Notes: generated by a model not told the origin, from the sequence alone. A stretch of 64,000 nt of DNA from Archaeoglobus sp. UBA234 (GCA_002494625.1 DACH01000020.1:124001-188000); one strand, 5' to 3'. Shown: positions 45,099-54,233, counted from the stretch's first letter. Numbers and translations are program-made.

Positions 45099-45638
45099 CA
45101 ATGTTTGATTCAGGGATTCAGAGCCTGATAGAAGGTCCAAAAGAAGGGCATCATCAAACTTGAATTTCAGTATTCTATAGACTATCTGCAGATTCATGTC
45201 TCTGATGAGCTGTCCATGGTCCTTCAGGAAGCCGTGCACCCATCTGGAAACCTCCTGAAAACTCCTGAAAACCATCATGAACTTCCAGCGAAATATGCCG
45301 TCTGTCGTGAAAAAGAGCATGACATTGGGCGAGTTTATCAGATACTCGTATGTTCTCCTCCAGTTTTCTGCAAAGTTCTTGTTGTCGAAGCTCATCTCAA
45401 TAAAAGAGAATATGAAGTAGTTCTCATTTGGAATAACTGTTTCTCTGAACACCTCCATCTCCCGCATCTCCTTCAGAATCTCTGCAATTCTCGCATGACT
45501 TAGAGAGATCCCGTATTTGTCCTTTAGCACCTGACTGAGTTTCCTTGTCGTGATGTTGGGGTCAAGTATTTTCTCCTTCAGAATCGCTATTTTCGTCCTG
45601 TCAAGCTTAACTATCGGCATCCTGATGTCGAAGTCCAT
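45096..45638 (-). CDS. Lrp/AsnC-like winged-helix transcriptional regulator
   Basis: A 180-residue protein. The N-terminal helix-turn-helix reads LDPNITTRKLSQVLKDKYGI and SLSHARIAEILKEMREMEV. The C-terminal half has strands and helices (FFTTDGIFRWKFMMVF, then FLKDHGQLIRDMNLQ) resembling a RAM-like effector domain, though the match is loose. It is the gene immediately before the bzd operon on the same strand, with a separate promoter between them, so it most likely controls that operon in response to an aromatic or acyl-CoA ligand. Confidence 0.72.
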   Translation of the reverse strand: MDFDIRMPIVKLDRTKIAILKEKILDPNITTRKLSQVLKDKYGISLSHARIAEILKEMREMEVFRETVIPNENYFIFSFIEMSFDNKNFAENWRRTYEYLINSPNVMLFFTTDGIFRWKFMMVFRSFQEVSRWVHGFLKDHGQLIRDMNLQIVYRILKFKFDDALLLDLLSGSESLNQTL

Positions 45639-45724
45639 GAAATTTGTTAGAGTGTCTATTTATTTAAATTTAACTTTGTATAATTGATTTAAAAATAGTT
45701 TTTTACAGATTTCGTAGAGAGTGG

Positions 45725-45760
45725 AAGCTGAGTACTAAGCTGAATATTAAGCTGAATATT
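45725..45760. repeat. Three tandem 12-bp repeats
   Basis: AAGCTGAGTACT followed by two copies of AAGCTGAATATT in direct tandem. The surrounding 250 bp (45639-45885) hold no gene; related GTTAAAC and AAGTTAAAC units follow. This may be replication slippage in decaying DNA upstream of the regulator. Confidence 0.7.
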
Positions 45761-45885
45761 TTCCTGAACAGGAAGTTAAACCGGGAGGTTAAACTGAGTA
45801 GAAAAAGTTTTTCATCGGATGTTTCATTGATTATCTACATAATTTTACTGGTTATCCACATAAGTCAAGAAGAGTCCGATAGATC

Positions 45886-46227
45886 TCAGAAGAGAATAGA
45901 AAAAGGAGAGAAGGTTGAAGTTACTACACTTAAGGCTGATCTCTCTCCATAAAATTCCTTAGAGATCCTGTATATGAGCAGTGAGCATGCTATTGTAATA
46001 ACTGCAGTCAAAAGTCTTGGCAGCATTATTTGAACATATATATCTGGAGAGAACTTGATCAGAGGTGAAGCAATCAGAAAAGCTAAAGATGATCGGGGGA
46101 GAAGTAATTCTCCGAAGTTTTTTGCCATATTCCAGTAGAGTATTTCATCATCGAATAATCGCAGAAACCATAGTGGGATTATCAGGAGTGTAAATCCGAG
46201 TAAAGTAATCTTCTTGAAATTGCTCAT
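45886..46227 (-). pseudogene. 5' fragment duplicate of the GT-C glycosyltransferase at 54275-55633
   Basis: A 113-residue frame that copies the first ~100 residues of the larger gene: PLWFLRLFDDEILYW, PRSSLAFLIA, QIMLPRLLTA and ITIACSLLIYRISKEFYG are nearly identical. Nucleotide similarity is also high over about 300 bp. After RISKEFYGERSAL the sequence diverges and ends. It is too short to work and is best read as a truncated gene duplication. Confidence 0.82.
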
Positions 46228-46257
46228 GCTTTCACATTTTCAAAGGTTCTCCTCTCG

Positions 46258-47499
46258 CTAAATGAAGAAGTGTGGAACAAAGGCAACCTTAGTTACTCCC
46301 ATCACTTTAACACCGAACTCTCTTTCCGTAAATACAATAGCTACTTTAGGCGTATAATGTCTTAAAAAGCTAAGAAAACCCCTTGTTAGTTTACTTCTGC
46401 TCTTTACCTCTACAGGCACAATTTCATCACCAAGGTTTAGAATAAAATCAACCTCTGCCTTTCCCGTGGTTCTCCAGTAGTTTATCTTACAATCAAAATT
46501 CGATCTCAATTCATTGAATATGAAATTCTCCAGTAGAACGCCCCTGTCTATTCTGCTTTCGAGTGTCAGGAAGTTGTTTATCAATGAATTCCTTAAACCA
46601 GTGTCAAGAAAGTAGATCCTTCTGGATTTTTTCAACTCAGTTGTTAGGCTTCCCTGAAAGGGTGGAAGAAGGGAAATTATAAATGTACTGTTCAGAATTG
46701 AAAGGTAGTGTTCTGCAGTCCTGTAATCCATATTCAGTTCCCTCATTACACCTGAGATTTCAAGCAAAGAGCCCGTGTTGAAGCTCAAATATTTCAGGAA
46801 ATTTCTGAATTTCTCCAGATGTCTAATATTCAAGAAAAAGAAGATATCTTTTTCAAGATAAGTCTGGGTAAGGTTTTTGAGCAATTCTTTTTTTGTATCC
46901 TCATCACCCTCCTTTACAACCGCCGGGAAGCCGCCATAGATTAGATATTCCTCAAGCAAGTTGTAAAATTCTCTCTCAAATGCAGGATGTTGGGGTTCAT
47001 CACCCTGCCTTATAAAGCTTGCAAGCGATTCTTTGTAATCAACGAAGATTTTGTGGAGATCTTTTGCTTTCCACATCAGGAATTCCTCAAAATCCAGCGG
47101 AAAAAGCTCGAAATAAACCGTTCTACCAACGAGATATTTTCCAACTTCCACCTTTATATCGAAAGATCCTGAACCTGTGACAATAATTTTTAATTTATCC
47201 GAAAATAGATCGAAGAGCAATTTTATCGTTTTCCCTGCCTTTTTTGAATACTGTGCTTCATCAATGTAGAGAATTCCTTCTTTGTTCATAAATCTACTCA
47301 TAAATTGTTTTGGTGCATTTTCAAAAGCATTTAACATCTCATCATCTTCCAAGGTTACATAATCTCCACCAAACTTTTCCCTGAGATGCAGTAGAAGTGT
47401 TGTTTTTCCTGACTGTCTGGGTCCTTTGATTATGATTGCCTCTTTTCTTTTAATCCACTTCTCCAGTTTCTCCTCTATTTTTCTTGGATAATACTCCAT
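46258..47499 (-). CDS. AAA+ ATPase with DUF4143 domain
   Basis: A 413-residue protein. Walker A is IIIKGPRQSGKTTLLL (about residues 22-37), Walker B LYIDEAQYSK, sensor-type IIVTGSGSFD, and a C-terminal PD-(D/E)XK-like DUF4143 stretch (KINYWRTTGKAEVDFIL, then VPVEVKSRSK). Such archaeal ATPases are common beside toxin-antitoxin and mobile DNA; role unknown. Intact and alone, just before the graveyard region. Confidence 0.85.
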   Translation of the reverse strand: MEYYPRKIEEKLEKWIKRKEAIIIKGPRQSGKTTLLLHLREKFGGDYVTLEDDEMLNAFENAPKQFMSRFMNKEGILYIDEAQYSKKAGKTIKLLFDLFSDKLKIIVTGSGSFDIKVEVGKYLVGRTVYFELFPLDFEEFLMWKAKDLHKIFVDYKESLASFIRQGDEPQHPAFEREFYNLLEEYLIYGGFPAVVKEGDEDTKKELLKNLTQTYLEKDIFFFLNIRHLEKFRNFLKYLSFNTGSLLEISGVMRELNMDYRTAEHYLSILNSTFIISLLPPFQGSLTTELKKSRRIYFLDTGLRNSLINNFLTLESRIDRGVLLENFIFNELRSNFDCKINYWRTTGKAEVDFILNLGDEIVPVEVKSRSKLTRGFLSFLRHYTPKVAIVFTEREFGVKVMGVTKVAFVPHFFI

Positions 47500-47570
47500 G
47501 AATAACTCAATTATTCTTGTAGTTTATATATTTTTTGCTCAAGCAAGCCATTTTCCCTGTTGCTTTAAAA

Positions 47571-47785
47571 TCACTTTCGTCTAAGGAGTTTCTTGATTTT
47601 TCTTTTAATCTTTTCAGTCCATTCATCTCCTTTCTCTTTTCTCCAGTCGTAGAATAGGTAACCTATGGATCCAGCAAAGGTTGTGGCTGAGATTGCTAAG
47701 CCAATCTCAAACCAGTCCTGTGGTTTGTATCTGATGATGATATCTATATCACCGGTTTCGTTGATCCAAGCAGTTTATGGCTGAA
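47571..47785 (-). pseudogene. Decayed 3' end of a large membrane protein, copy A
   Basis: Minus-strand frame reading INETGDIDIIIRYKPQDWFE, one membrane helix, then FYDWRKEKGDEWTEKIKRKI and a stop. This is the extreme C-terminus (beta segment, last helix, basic tail) of a big polytopic protein whose remaining parts are missing. Copies B to E have the same content. Apart from this, 47500-47955 holds only the promoter of the antitoxin at 47956. Confidence 0.7.
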
Positions 47786-47955
47786 TAGGAGTTTACTTAC
47801 TGTTGTGGACGACCATAACTGGTATACTGGCTTCCAAAATCAAATGCTCAGTTAAAATGAAAGAAAAAATTAAGCACTTAGGTGGATATGCATGTACTTA
47901 TATTTGGAAAATTAATGTCACAAAACATAAATAAGTTGAGTGCACTCAATTTAGT

Positions 47956-48192
47956 ATGGTTAAGACAGTAACCATAGCAGACGATGTTTATGAGGAGCTT
48001 TTGAGAATAAAAGGAAAAAGAAGCTTTTCAGAAGTAATAAGAGAACTTCTGAAGATCAGAGAGGGAAATGCAAAGGCTCTTATAAAGATTTTCGGTATAC
48101 TTAGCGAGGAGGAGTATAGAGTAGTGAAGAATAGGTTAGATGGTCTTAAGGAGGATTTTGAAAAATGGGGACAGTCCTTGATACAAATGTAA
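47956..48192 (+). CDS. VapB-type antitoxin
   Basis: A 78-residue protein starting MVKTVTIADDVYEELLRIKG with KRSFSEVIRELLKI, the ribbon-helix-helix pattern of archaeal VapB (DUF217-like). It overlaps the VapC start by 28 bp. An AATTTAGT just upstream is consistent with a leaderless or near-leaderless transcript. Confidence 0.88.
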   Translation: MVKTVTIADDVYEELLRIKGKRSFSEVIRELLKIREGNAKALIKIFGILSEEEYRVVKNRLDGLKEDFEKWGQSLIQM

Positions 48193-48536
48193 TCATAGAA
48201 GTGGCAAGAGGTAATGAAACGGTCCTCAAAAGAGTTCTTTCAATAGATAATCACTTTTACATAACCGTTGTAACCAAATTCGAGATACTCATTGGGATTC
48301 CGAAACTGAAAGAGATAGATTTTTTGGATTCATTTGAAAAACTACCTTTTGATGACAGATCCGCTGAAGTAGCAGCTGAGGTTTACAGGAAGGTTAAGGA
48401 TGCTGGGAGAATGATAAGCCTGAGAGATCTCTCCATCGGCTCGATTTGCTTGGCTCATAAACTGCCATTGGCAACTCTCGACAGGAATTTTGAGACGCTT
48501 AAGAAACTCGGTTTGAATCTGATCTTAGTTGAGTGA
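48165..48536 (+). CDS. VapC-type PIN ribonuclease toxin
   Basis: A 123-residue PIN toxin: VLDTNVIIEVARG (Asp), VTKFEILIGIPKL (Glu), MISLRDLSIGSICLA (Asp) and LATLDRNFETLKKL (Asp). All four catalytic residues are seen, so the toxin looks intact. VapC enzymes cut tRNA or rRNA when the antitoxin is lost. Confidence 0.9.
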   Translation: MGTVLDTNVIIEVARGNETVLKRVLSIDNHFYITVVTKFEILIGIPKLKEIDFLDSFEKLPFDDRSAEVAAEVYRKVKDAGRMISLRDLSIGSICLAHKLPLATLDRNFETLKKLGLNLILVE

Positions 48537-48544
48537 AAAAATCT

Positions 48545-48786
48545 AGTTAAACCGATTTCAAACCAGCCATGTTTGTATCTGATTGCGATTTCGAGGTTCT
48601 CTGTTTCGTTGATCCAGAAAAAATTAATGACAGAATAGAGCAGGATAGATTTAACAGATTAGTTTAACAATTGATTTGACTGTTTCAACCTTTTTGCTCT
48701 TTGTATATTCTGGCTTCCCACAGAGGATCGTATGCTTCGGCAAAAGAGAGCATGAAAGGCTTTTTAGCTTGAACTTTGACTTTCCA
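48545..48786 (-). pseudogene. Decayed 3' end of a large membrane protein, copy B
   Basis: Minus strand, begins WKVKVQAKKPFMLSFAEAYD then a shifted KVETVKS, and later INETENLEIAIRYKHGWFEI. The 114 bases 48673-48786 are identical to 50842-50955 in copy D, including the same frameshift. That points to recent duplication or gene conversion between two already broken copies. Apart from this, 48537-48898 holds no gene. Confidence 0.7.
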
Positions 48787-48898
48787 TAAAGTGGGATTTA
48801 TTTTTGTGTAGCTAACCACTTCAGCAGGTTTTTCCCTTTAATTAATTTAAGAAAAAGATAGATATTTGTCTATTTCTATGGTAATCGCTTGCTTAATA

Positions 48899-49249
48899 TT
48901 AATCATTTTGGAGGATATTTCTCACCCATAACATAAATCTTCTGAAATTTTCCTCCGGTGAACCTTCTTCCGTTACATTGTCCTCAACGATATTATTTTC
49001 CGAACCTAAGTGGATATGTCTCGGATATGTCTTTATATTCCTGTGGTGAGGGGCTGTATCAATTCTGTATATCTTCCTACCCCTCTGCCAGTGGAATGAG
49101 AATTTATCCTCAACCGGATACCTAACATCTATCCATGAATCGTCTACTAAGCTTAGTCTTACTCTGTCCGGATGAAGTTCAACATTTACTACTATATCGG
49201 AAAATTCATCGTTAACTATCCTAAGAAAGGTTAGATACCTCAGAAACAT
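48899..49249 (-). CDS. TumE-type toxin (DUF6516)
   Basis: A 116-residue protein: VELHPDRVRLSLVDDSWIDV, FSFHWQRGRKIYRIDTAPHH and KTYPRHIHLGSENN match the TumE/DUF6516 family, with its paired histidine motifs (APHH and PRHIHLG). Coupled to its partner by TGATG. Family members are toxins in TumE-TumA modules; activity is not established for this one. Confidence 0.78.
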   Translation of the reverse strand: MFLRYLTFLRIVNDEFSDIVVNVELHPDRVRLSLVDDSWIDVRYPVEDKFSFHWQRGRKIYRIDTAPHHRNIKTYPRHIHLGSENNIVEDNVTEEGSPEENFRRFMLWVRNILQND

Positions 49250-49494
49250 CAGATCTCCTCAATAAGCTTCCCGACCAGTTTTTTCATCTCATCTATGTTA
49301 TTCTTCAAAGCCAGAGCAGAAAGAAAGTCTTCATAGGTTGGATGTTCTGGCAGATATCCCTTTTCAATTTTTTTCTCTATCTCTTCAGGGTCTTTTACGC
49401 CGTACTTCATAAGAATTTTTTTGAGCTCTTTTTTTTGCTCTATTATCTCCTTTGTGATGATTATAGGCACCCATTCGCTCTTTAAAGCTGCCAT
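49249..49494 (-). CDS. TumA-type antitoxin
   Basis: An 81-residue helical, charged protein (EIIEQKKELKKILMKYGVKD, then YEDFLSALALKNNIDEMKK). It is upstream of, and overlaps by one base, the TumE-like gene, which is the standard order. The call rests mainly on this context. Confidence 0.7.
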   Translation of the reverse strand: MAALKSEWVPIIITKEIIEQKKELKKILMKYGVKDPEEIEKKIEKGYLPEHPTYEDFLSALALKNNIDEMKKLVGKLIEEI

Positions 49495-49620
49495 GTTTTA
49501 TTCTTATCAGATTAAGTATTAAATGTTTCCTGATGATGGAACAATAGGTAAATTCTGATAGGTTTAAACACTCCTTGTTGGTAACTTCGATAACTTTTAG
49601 TATAAGAAGTTTTTATCAGT

Positions 49621-49960
49621 TCATAACCTTAAAATTCGTTTAAGAAGCTTTTTGACTCCTACGGTCCTTAAAGCCAATTCATCTCCTTTCTCCCTTCTCC
49701 AATCAAAGAAGAGATAGCTGACACAGCCAATAAATGTTATAGCGGAAGCCATCAGTCCAATCTCAAACCAGCCATGTTTGTATCTGATTATGATTTCGAG
49801 GTTCTCTGTTTCGTTGATTTAAGTTGTTTATGGACTGAGTATAAGGGGATTGATTTAACTGTCTCAACCTTTTTATCATCCTTGTAGACTCTTGCTCCCA
49901 CAAGTTGTAAGCTTCGGCAAAGCTGAGTATGAGGTTTTGGCTTTTTTACTTATCGAAAGC
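49621..49960 (-). pseudogene. Decayed 3' end of a large membrane protein, copy C
   Basis: Minus-strand relic with several stops. Readable parts: SYSALPKLTTCGSKS-like degenerate start, INETENLEIIIRYKHGWFEI, then FIGCVSYLFFDWRREKGDE and a basic tail VKKLLKRILR. More decayed than copies A and D. It fills the otherwise geneless stretch 49495-49971. Confidence 0.65.
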
Positions 49961-49971
49961 ATAAAAAAGAA

Positions 49972-50406
49972 TTATCTAACCTCTACTACTTCAAGAAAAT
50001 CAATCCTGTTGAAATCCTCATCGAGGGTTACTATTCTTTTTATCCCGTAATGTTTGCATGTTGCAGCTATTAAAGCATCGTTCGGGAGCAATCCATACTG
50101 CTTGATAATTCCACTCGCTGTTCTTTCAATTTCGTGGTTAATTGAAAGATTTTCTGCAAGGTTTAAAAGGTTCTCAACCTTTTCCATTTCTTTGGATTTA
50201 GATTTAACAATTTCTGGTAATTTTTTAAGTTCAAAACTCTTCTTTCCAGTAGATAATCTAAACCAAACGTAGACAACTTCGCTATACACTACCGGGTTGC
50301 GATACACCGCATCACTTTTACATAAATTTATAAAATAATCTTTTAGATTATGGTCACCTTCAAGGACCTTCAAAAATACATTTGAATCAACAAACACCCC
50401 ACTCAT
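49972..50406 (-). CDS. VapC-type PIN ribonuclease toxin
   Basis: A 144-residue PIN protein: VFVDSNVFLKVLEG (Asp), NPVVYSEVVYVWFR (Glu), LLPNDALIAATCKHYG (Asp) and IVTLDEDFNRIDFL (Asp). All acidic residues are present. Its start overlaps the DUF104 antitoxin by 20 bp. Confidence 0.9.
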   Translation of the reverse strand: MSGVFVDSNVFLKVLEGDHNLKDYFINLCKSDAVYRNPVVYSEVVYVWFRLSTGKKSFELKKLPEIVKSKSKEMEKVENLLNLAENLSINHEIERTASGIIKQYGLLPNDALIAATCKHYGIKRIVTLDEDFNRIDFLEVVEVR

Positions 50407-50584
50407 CTTCCAGCTCCTTGAGGGCTTTTAGAGTATCCTTTCCTTTTAGTAAGCCAAAAGCTTCATTCACTATACTATCCACATCTTCTATTCTGATTTT
50501 CAGCCTCTGTCCATCCTTTAGCTCAACCTTTTCGAGGGGCTTAAACACCCCATTCTCGTAAATAACTTCTATCACTTTTGGCAT
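50387..50584 (-). CDS. DUF104 (AF2212-like) antitoxin
   Basis: A 65-residue protein, MPKVIEVIYENGVFKPLEKV then DGQRLKIRIEDV and a short helical tail. The Y-E-x-GVFKPLE wording is the DUF104 signature, an archaeal antitoxin family that pairs with VapC. Upstream of and overlapping its PIN partner. Confidence 0.9.
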   Translation of the reverse strand: MPKVIEVIYENGVFKPLEKVELKDGQRLKIRIEDVDSIVNEAFGLLKGKDTLKALKELEDEWGVC

Positions 50585-50612
50585 GTAATATTCTTTTATT
50601 GGAAACTTTAAA

Positions 50613-50955
50613 TCACTTTCGTCCCATAACTCTCCTTACACTGTTTTCAACTCTTAAAGTCCATTCATCTCCTCTCTCCTTTCTCCAGTCGTAGAAAAGA
50701 TAACCTACACAACCTATGAAGGTTGTAGCAGAGATCATCAAGCCAATCTCGAACCAGTCCTGTGGTTTGTATCTGATTGTGATTTCGAGATTGCCAGTCT
50801 CGTTGATCCAGAATCCATTGATGATTGAATACAGAGGAATCGATTTGACTGTTTCAACCTTTTTGCTCTTTGTATATTCTGGCTTCCCACAGAGGATCGT
50901 ATGCTTCGGCAAAAGAGAGCATGAAAGGCTTTTTAGCTTGAACTTTGACTTTCCA
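50613..50955 (-). pseudogene. Decayed 3' end of a large membrane protein, copy D
   Basis: The best-preserved copy. From 50955 it reads KVQAKKPFMLSFAEAYDPLW, shifts frame near 50866 (TACAAAGAGCAAAAAGG), then SKKVETVKSIPLYSIINGFW, IRYKPQDWFEIGLMISATTF, and a tail FYDWRKERGDEWTLRVENSV. The beta segment before a last helix resembles the C-terminus of YfhO-like or GT-C membrane proteins such as the one at 58598. A frame open to 50987 has a different N-terminus that looks spurious. The 123 bp to 51110 are AT-rich with no gene. Confidence 0.72.
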
Positions 50956-51110
50956 AGGGATTGATTTTTTGTGGAATGCTTAACCAAGGTAAATCATATG
51001 TGAAAAGCCAATCCGAGTATGGTTATTTTCTGCGTTTTTCATTTTCTACTGAAGTATGTTGTTTCAATCTCAACTTTGAAATAATATTTTATTATTTATT
51101 AAATATTTTA

Positions 51111-52130
51111 TTATTGAATCATTAACTTAAACCATTTTACAGTTTTCTTCAAACCTTTTTCAAGTTCGATCTTGGGTCTCCACTTAAGAATCTCTTTTGC
51201 CTTATTTATATCTGGACATCTTCTTTTTGGATCGTCCGGTGGTAATGGATTGAATTGTAATTGTGAATTTGAGTCTGTAACTTTCCTAACAACTTCAGCC
51301 AGCTCCAAAATCGTAATCTCGGTAGGATTGCCTATATTTACGACTTCTCCCTTTGCTCCATCAAACCATGCAAGCCTTAATAACCCTTCAATCTGATCTG
51401 TTACATAGCAGAAACTTCTTGTCTGCTTACCATCACCGAAAATTGTTATAGCCTCGTTTTTCAATGCCTGATTAATAAATCTCGGAACAACTCTGCCATA
51501 AACTCCGTCTGCTCTCATTCTTGGTCCATATGTATTAAAAATCCTTGCTATTCTAACATCTACACCATGTTGTCTTAGATATGCCATACACAATGCTTCT
51601 CCACATCGCTTTGATTCATCATAGCAACCCCTCACACCAATTGGGTTTACATTGCCGTTATATGTTTCAGGCGTAGGAACTACCTCAGCATCACCATAAA
51701 CTTCACTGGTTGAAGTAAACAAGAACCTTGCATTGTTCTTTTTTGCGATTTCCAGCGAAACCATTGTGCCGAATGTATTAGCCTTAATTATTTCGATAGG
51801 ATATTTATCAAACTCTAAGGGAGAAGCTCTCGAAGCTAAATGCATAACAACATCAATCTTCTCACCAAGGCATATTGGCTGAGATGCGTCGTGGCTGATA
51901 AACTTAAAGTTCTTTTGGGTTAGTAAATGGGAGATGTTGTTTTTCAAACCACTTGCAAGATTGTCTACACATATTACCTTTGCATTCTGACTGATTAGCA
52001 CATCACATATCCATGAACCGAGAAAACCGGCGCCTCCCGTTACGAGTATGGTTTGATCTTCAAAACTTATATCTCCTAAGTTCTTGGAAATCTCGTTCAC
52101 TCCCTCGCGAACAACATCTTTTTCAGTCAT
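51111..52130 (-). CDS. NAD-dependent epimerase/dehydratase, UDP-glucuronate decarboxylase-like
   Basis: Extended SDR of 339 residues. NAD loop VTGGAGFLGSWICDVL, catalytic YxxxK as CYDESKRCGEALC, and RIFNTYGPRMRADGVYGRVV with TRSFCYVTDQ identify the UXS/dTDP-glucose dehydratase branch. It is the last gene of an overlapping galU-ugd-uxs set, so UDP-glucose to UDP-glucuronate to UDP-xylose (or a 4-keto pentose) is the probable route, supplying surface glycans. Confidence 0.85.
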   Translation of the reverse strand: MTEKDVVREGVNEISKNLGDISFEDQTILVTGGAGFLGSWICDVLISQNAKVICVDNLASGLKNNISHLLTQKNFKFISHDASQPICLGEKIDVVMHLASRASPLEFDKYPIEIIKANTFGTMVSLEIAKKNNARFLFTSTSEVYGDAEVVPTPETYNGNVNPIGVRGCYDESKRCGEALCMAYLRQHGVDVRIARIFNTYGPRMRADGVYGRVVPRFINQALKNEAITIFGDGKQTRSFCYVTDQIEGLLRLAWFDGAKGEVVNIGNPTEITILELAEVVRKVTDSNSQLQFNPLPPDDPKRRCPDINKAKEILKWRPKIELEKGLKKTVKWFKLMIQ

Positions 52131-52965
52131 GATAAACCTCCATTGATTTTATGAACTCTCTTATCTCTCCTCCAATCTCCTCATCTTTCAATGCCAACTC
52201 CATATTTGCTTTCAACCAGTCAAGTTTATTTCCTATGTCATATCTCTTTCCTCTAAACAGGTAACCATACATCCTTTTCCTATTATTCAAGAGTTTCATA
52301 GCATCTGTAAGTTGTATTTCGTTATCTTTCCCGGGTTTAGTTTCTTGAATGCAATCAAAAATATCTGGAGTCAGTATGTATCTGCCCAGTATCGCGAGAT
52401 TTGTTGGAGCATCATCAACACTTGGTTTTTCAATGAGGTCTTCTATCTGATAAACTAAACCACCAATCTTTTTGCATGCTATGATACCATACAGGCTGAC
52501 TTTTTCCATGGGAACTTCCTCAACTGCGACAATTGGTGTTTTGTATTTATTGTGTATGTGGATCAATTCCTTGGTGCATGGAGGGAAAGTGATCGTATCT
52601 CCGAGCAGTAAAGCAAATGGCTCATCATCAACGAATGATTCCGCATACCTGACAGCATCACCCAATCCTTTCTGCTCTTTTTGCCTCACAAAGAATATGT
52701 CAATTTCTTCAAGGATTCTGTCGAGTTCGGCTAAGTATCTATCTTTCTTTGGTAAATCACTTCTGTCAAAGTGGTCTTCAATTGCTCTTTTTCCTTTTCC
52801 AGTTATGATTAGGATATCTTTGATCCCGGAATAGTATGCTTCCTCCACCACATACTGGATAACTGGTTTGTGAACTACCGGCACCATTTCTTTCGGCTGA
52901 GCTTTAGTTATTGGCAACATTCTCGTCCCATAACCTGCAGCAGGAATTACAGCTTTTTTGATCAT
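52123..52965 (-). CDS. galU: UTP-glucose-1-phosphate uridylyltransferase
   Basis: A 280-residue nucleotidyltransferase. The nucleotide loop is VIPAAGYGTRMLPITKAQPK (GxGTR-x(5)K), with VVHKPVIQYVVEEAY and LLGDTITFPP following. ATG at 52965 is preceded by GGAGTG eight bases away; a GTG three codons earlier is possible. It overlaps the ugd stop (TGATG) and the next gene's start. It makes UDP-glucose. Confidence 0.92.
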   Translation of the reverse strand: MIKKAVIPAAGYGTRMLPITKAQPKEMVPVVHKPVIQYVVEEAYYSGIKDILIITGKGKRAIEDHFDRSDLPKKDRYLAELDRILEEIDIFFVRQKEQKGLGDAVRYAESFVDDEPFALLLGDTITFPPCTKELIHIHNKYKTPIVAVEEVPMEKVSLYGIIACKKIGGLVYQIEDLIEKPSVDDAPTNLAILGRYILTPDIFDCIQETKPGKDNEIQLTDAMKLLNNRKRMYGYLFRGKRYDIGNKLDWLKANMELALKDEEIGGEIREFIKSMEVYHD

Positions 52966-54233
52966 CACCAACACACTCCTTCGTAAATTCTTGCCTCTTC
53001 CTTTGCTTTTTCGATCCGTCGTCCATCAATAATTATCCTTCCCTTATAGTTAAGATTCTTGAACTCTCCCCATTCCGTAACTATCAAAACAGCATCACTT
53101 TCGAGCACTTTTTCTGAGGGTGCATAATCAACCTGAGGGAATATGTTTTGGAAGTTTTCCATTGCTTTTGGGTCGTATGCAACCACTCTCGCCCCCTCAT
53201 TTAATAGTATTCTAACAATAGGTATTGCTCTACTCTCTCTAATGTCATCGGTGTCGGGTTTGAAAGCTAAACCGAGAATGCCTATTGTTTTCCCATTTAA
53301 ATCTGGAATGTGTTTCTTTAGCAGTTCGATTAATCTTAGTGGTTGTTCCTCATTCACATCTATTACTGCTTTCAGCAGTTTTGGATCTTCACCCAACTCT
53401 TCAGCTTTCGCGATTAAGGCTTTGACGTCTTTTGGAAAACAGCTTCCACCAAAGCCTATACCAGCTCTGAAGAATGAGGGGTTTATTCTGTGATCAAGTC
53501 CAACGCCCTTAAATACTTCATAGGCATCTATGCCTAATTTTTTGCATATGTTTCCTATTTCGTTAGCAAATGAAATCTTGGTGGCAAGAAAAGCGTTTGA
53601 AGTGTATTTGATCATCTCAGCCGTCTTTATGTCTGTTATAAGCTTGGGACAGTTGAATGAATTATAAAGCTGTTCAAGAATTTCTTTCGATTTTTCATCC
53701 TTCACTCCGATTACTATCCTGTCTGGATTGAAGAAATCGTAAACAGCGTTACCTTCTCTCAAAAACTCAGGATTGGATGCCAAACCAAACTCTTCAAATG
53801 CTTCTTTACCAGATTCTTTTTCAATTATCGGTTTTACAACATCTTCAGTGGTACCAGGTAAAACTGTGCTTTTAATAACAACTGTATGGAAGTCTTTTTT
53901 GTTTTTTAGAGCTTTTCCAAGGGCTTCTGCAGCAGATTTAACATAATCCAGATTGATTGATCCATCAGGGTTTGGTGGAGTTCCAACACAAATGAATGTT
54001 ATCTGCGATTTGTTTATAGCTTCATTGTAGTCTATTGTGGCATAGAACCGCTCTTTGTTCTTCTGCATCAGCTCTTTTAATCCCCTTTCATATATTGGCG
54101 GTTTTGCAGAATTAATCAAATTGATCTTGCTTTCATCAATATCAACAAAAATTACTTCATTTCCAAGTTCAGCAAATCCTATACCAGTAACAATGCCAAC
54201 ATATCCGGAGCCGATAATAGATATTTTCATCAT
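52965..54233 (-). CDS. ugd: UDP-glucose 6-dehydrogenase
   Basis: A 422-residue enzyme. NAD loop SIIGSGYVGIVTGIGFAELG, TFICVGTPPNPDG, the active-site Cys in GIGFGGSCFPKDVKAL, and the C-terminal ILGLAFKPDTDDIRESRA. Oxidises UDP-glucose to UDP-glucuronate with two NAD+. The first two codons are both ATG; either may be used. Coupled to galU. Confidence 0.95.
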   Translation of the reverse strand: MMKISIIGSGYVGIVTGIGFAELGNEVIFVDIDESKINLINSAKPPIYERGLKELMQKNKERFYATIDYNEAINKSQITFICVGTPPNPDGSINLDYVKSAAEALGKALKNKKDFHTVVIKSTVLPGTTEDVVKPIIEKESGKEAFEEFGLASNPEFLREGNAVYDFFNPDRIVIGVKDEKSKEILEQLYNSFNCPKLITDIKTAEMIKYTSNAFLATKISFANEIGNICKKLGIDAYEVFKGVGLDHRINPSFFRAGIGFGGSCFPKDVKALIAKAEELGEDPKLLKAVIDVNEEQPLRLIELLKKHIPDLNGKTIGILGLAFKPDTDDIRESRAIPIVRILLNEGARVVAYDPKAMENFQNIFPQVDYAPSEKVLESDAVLIVTEWGEFKNLNYKGRIIIDGRRIEKAKEEARIYEGVCW

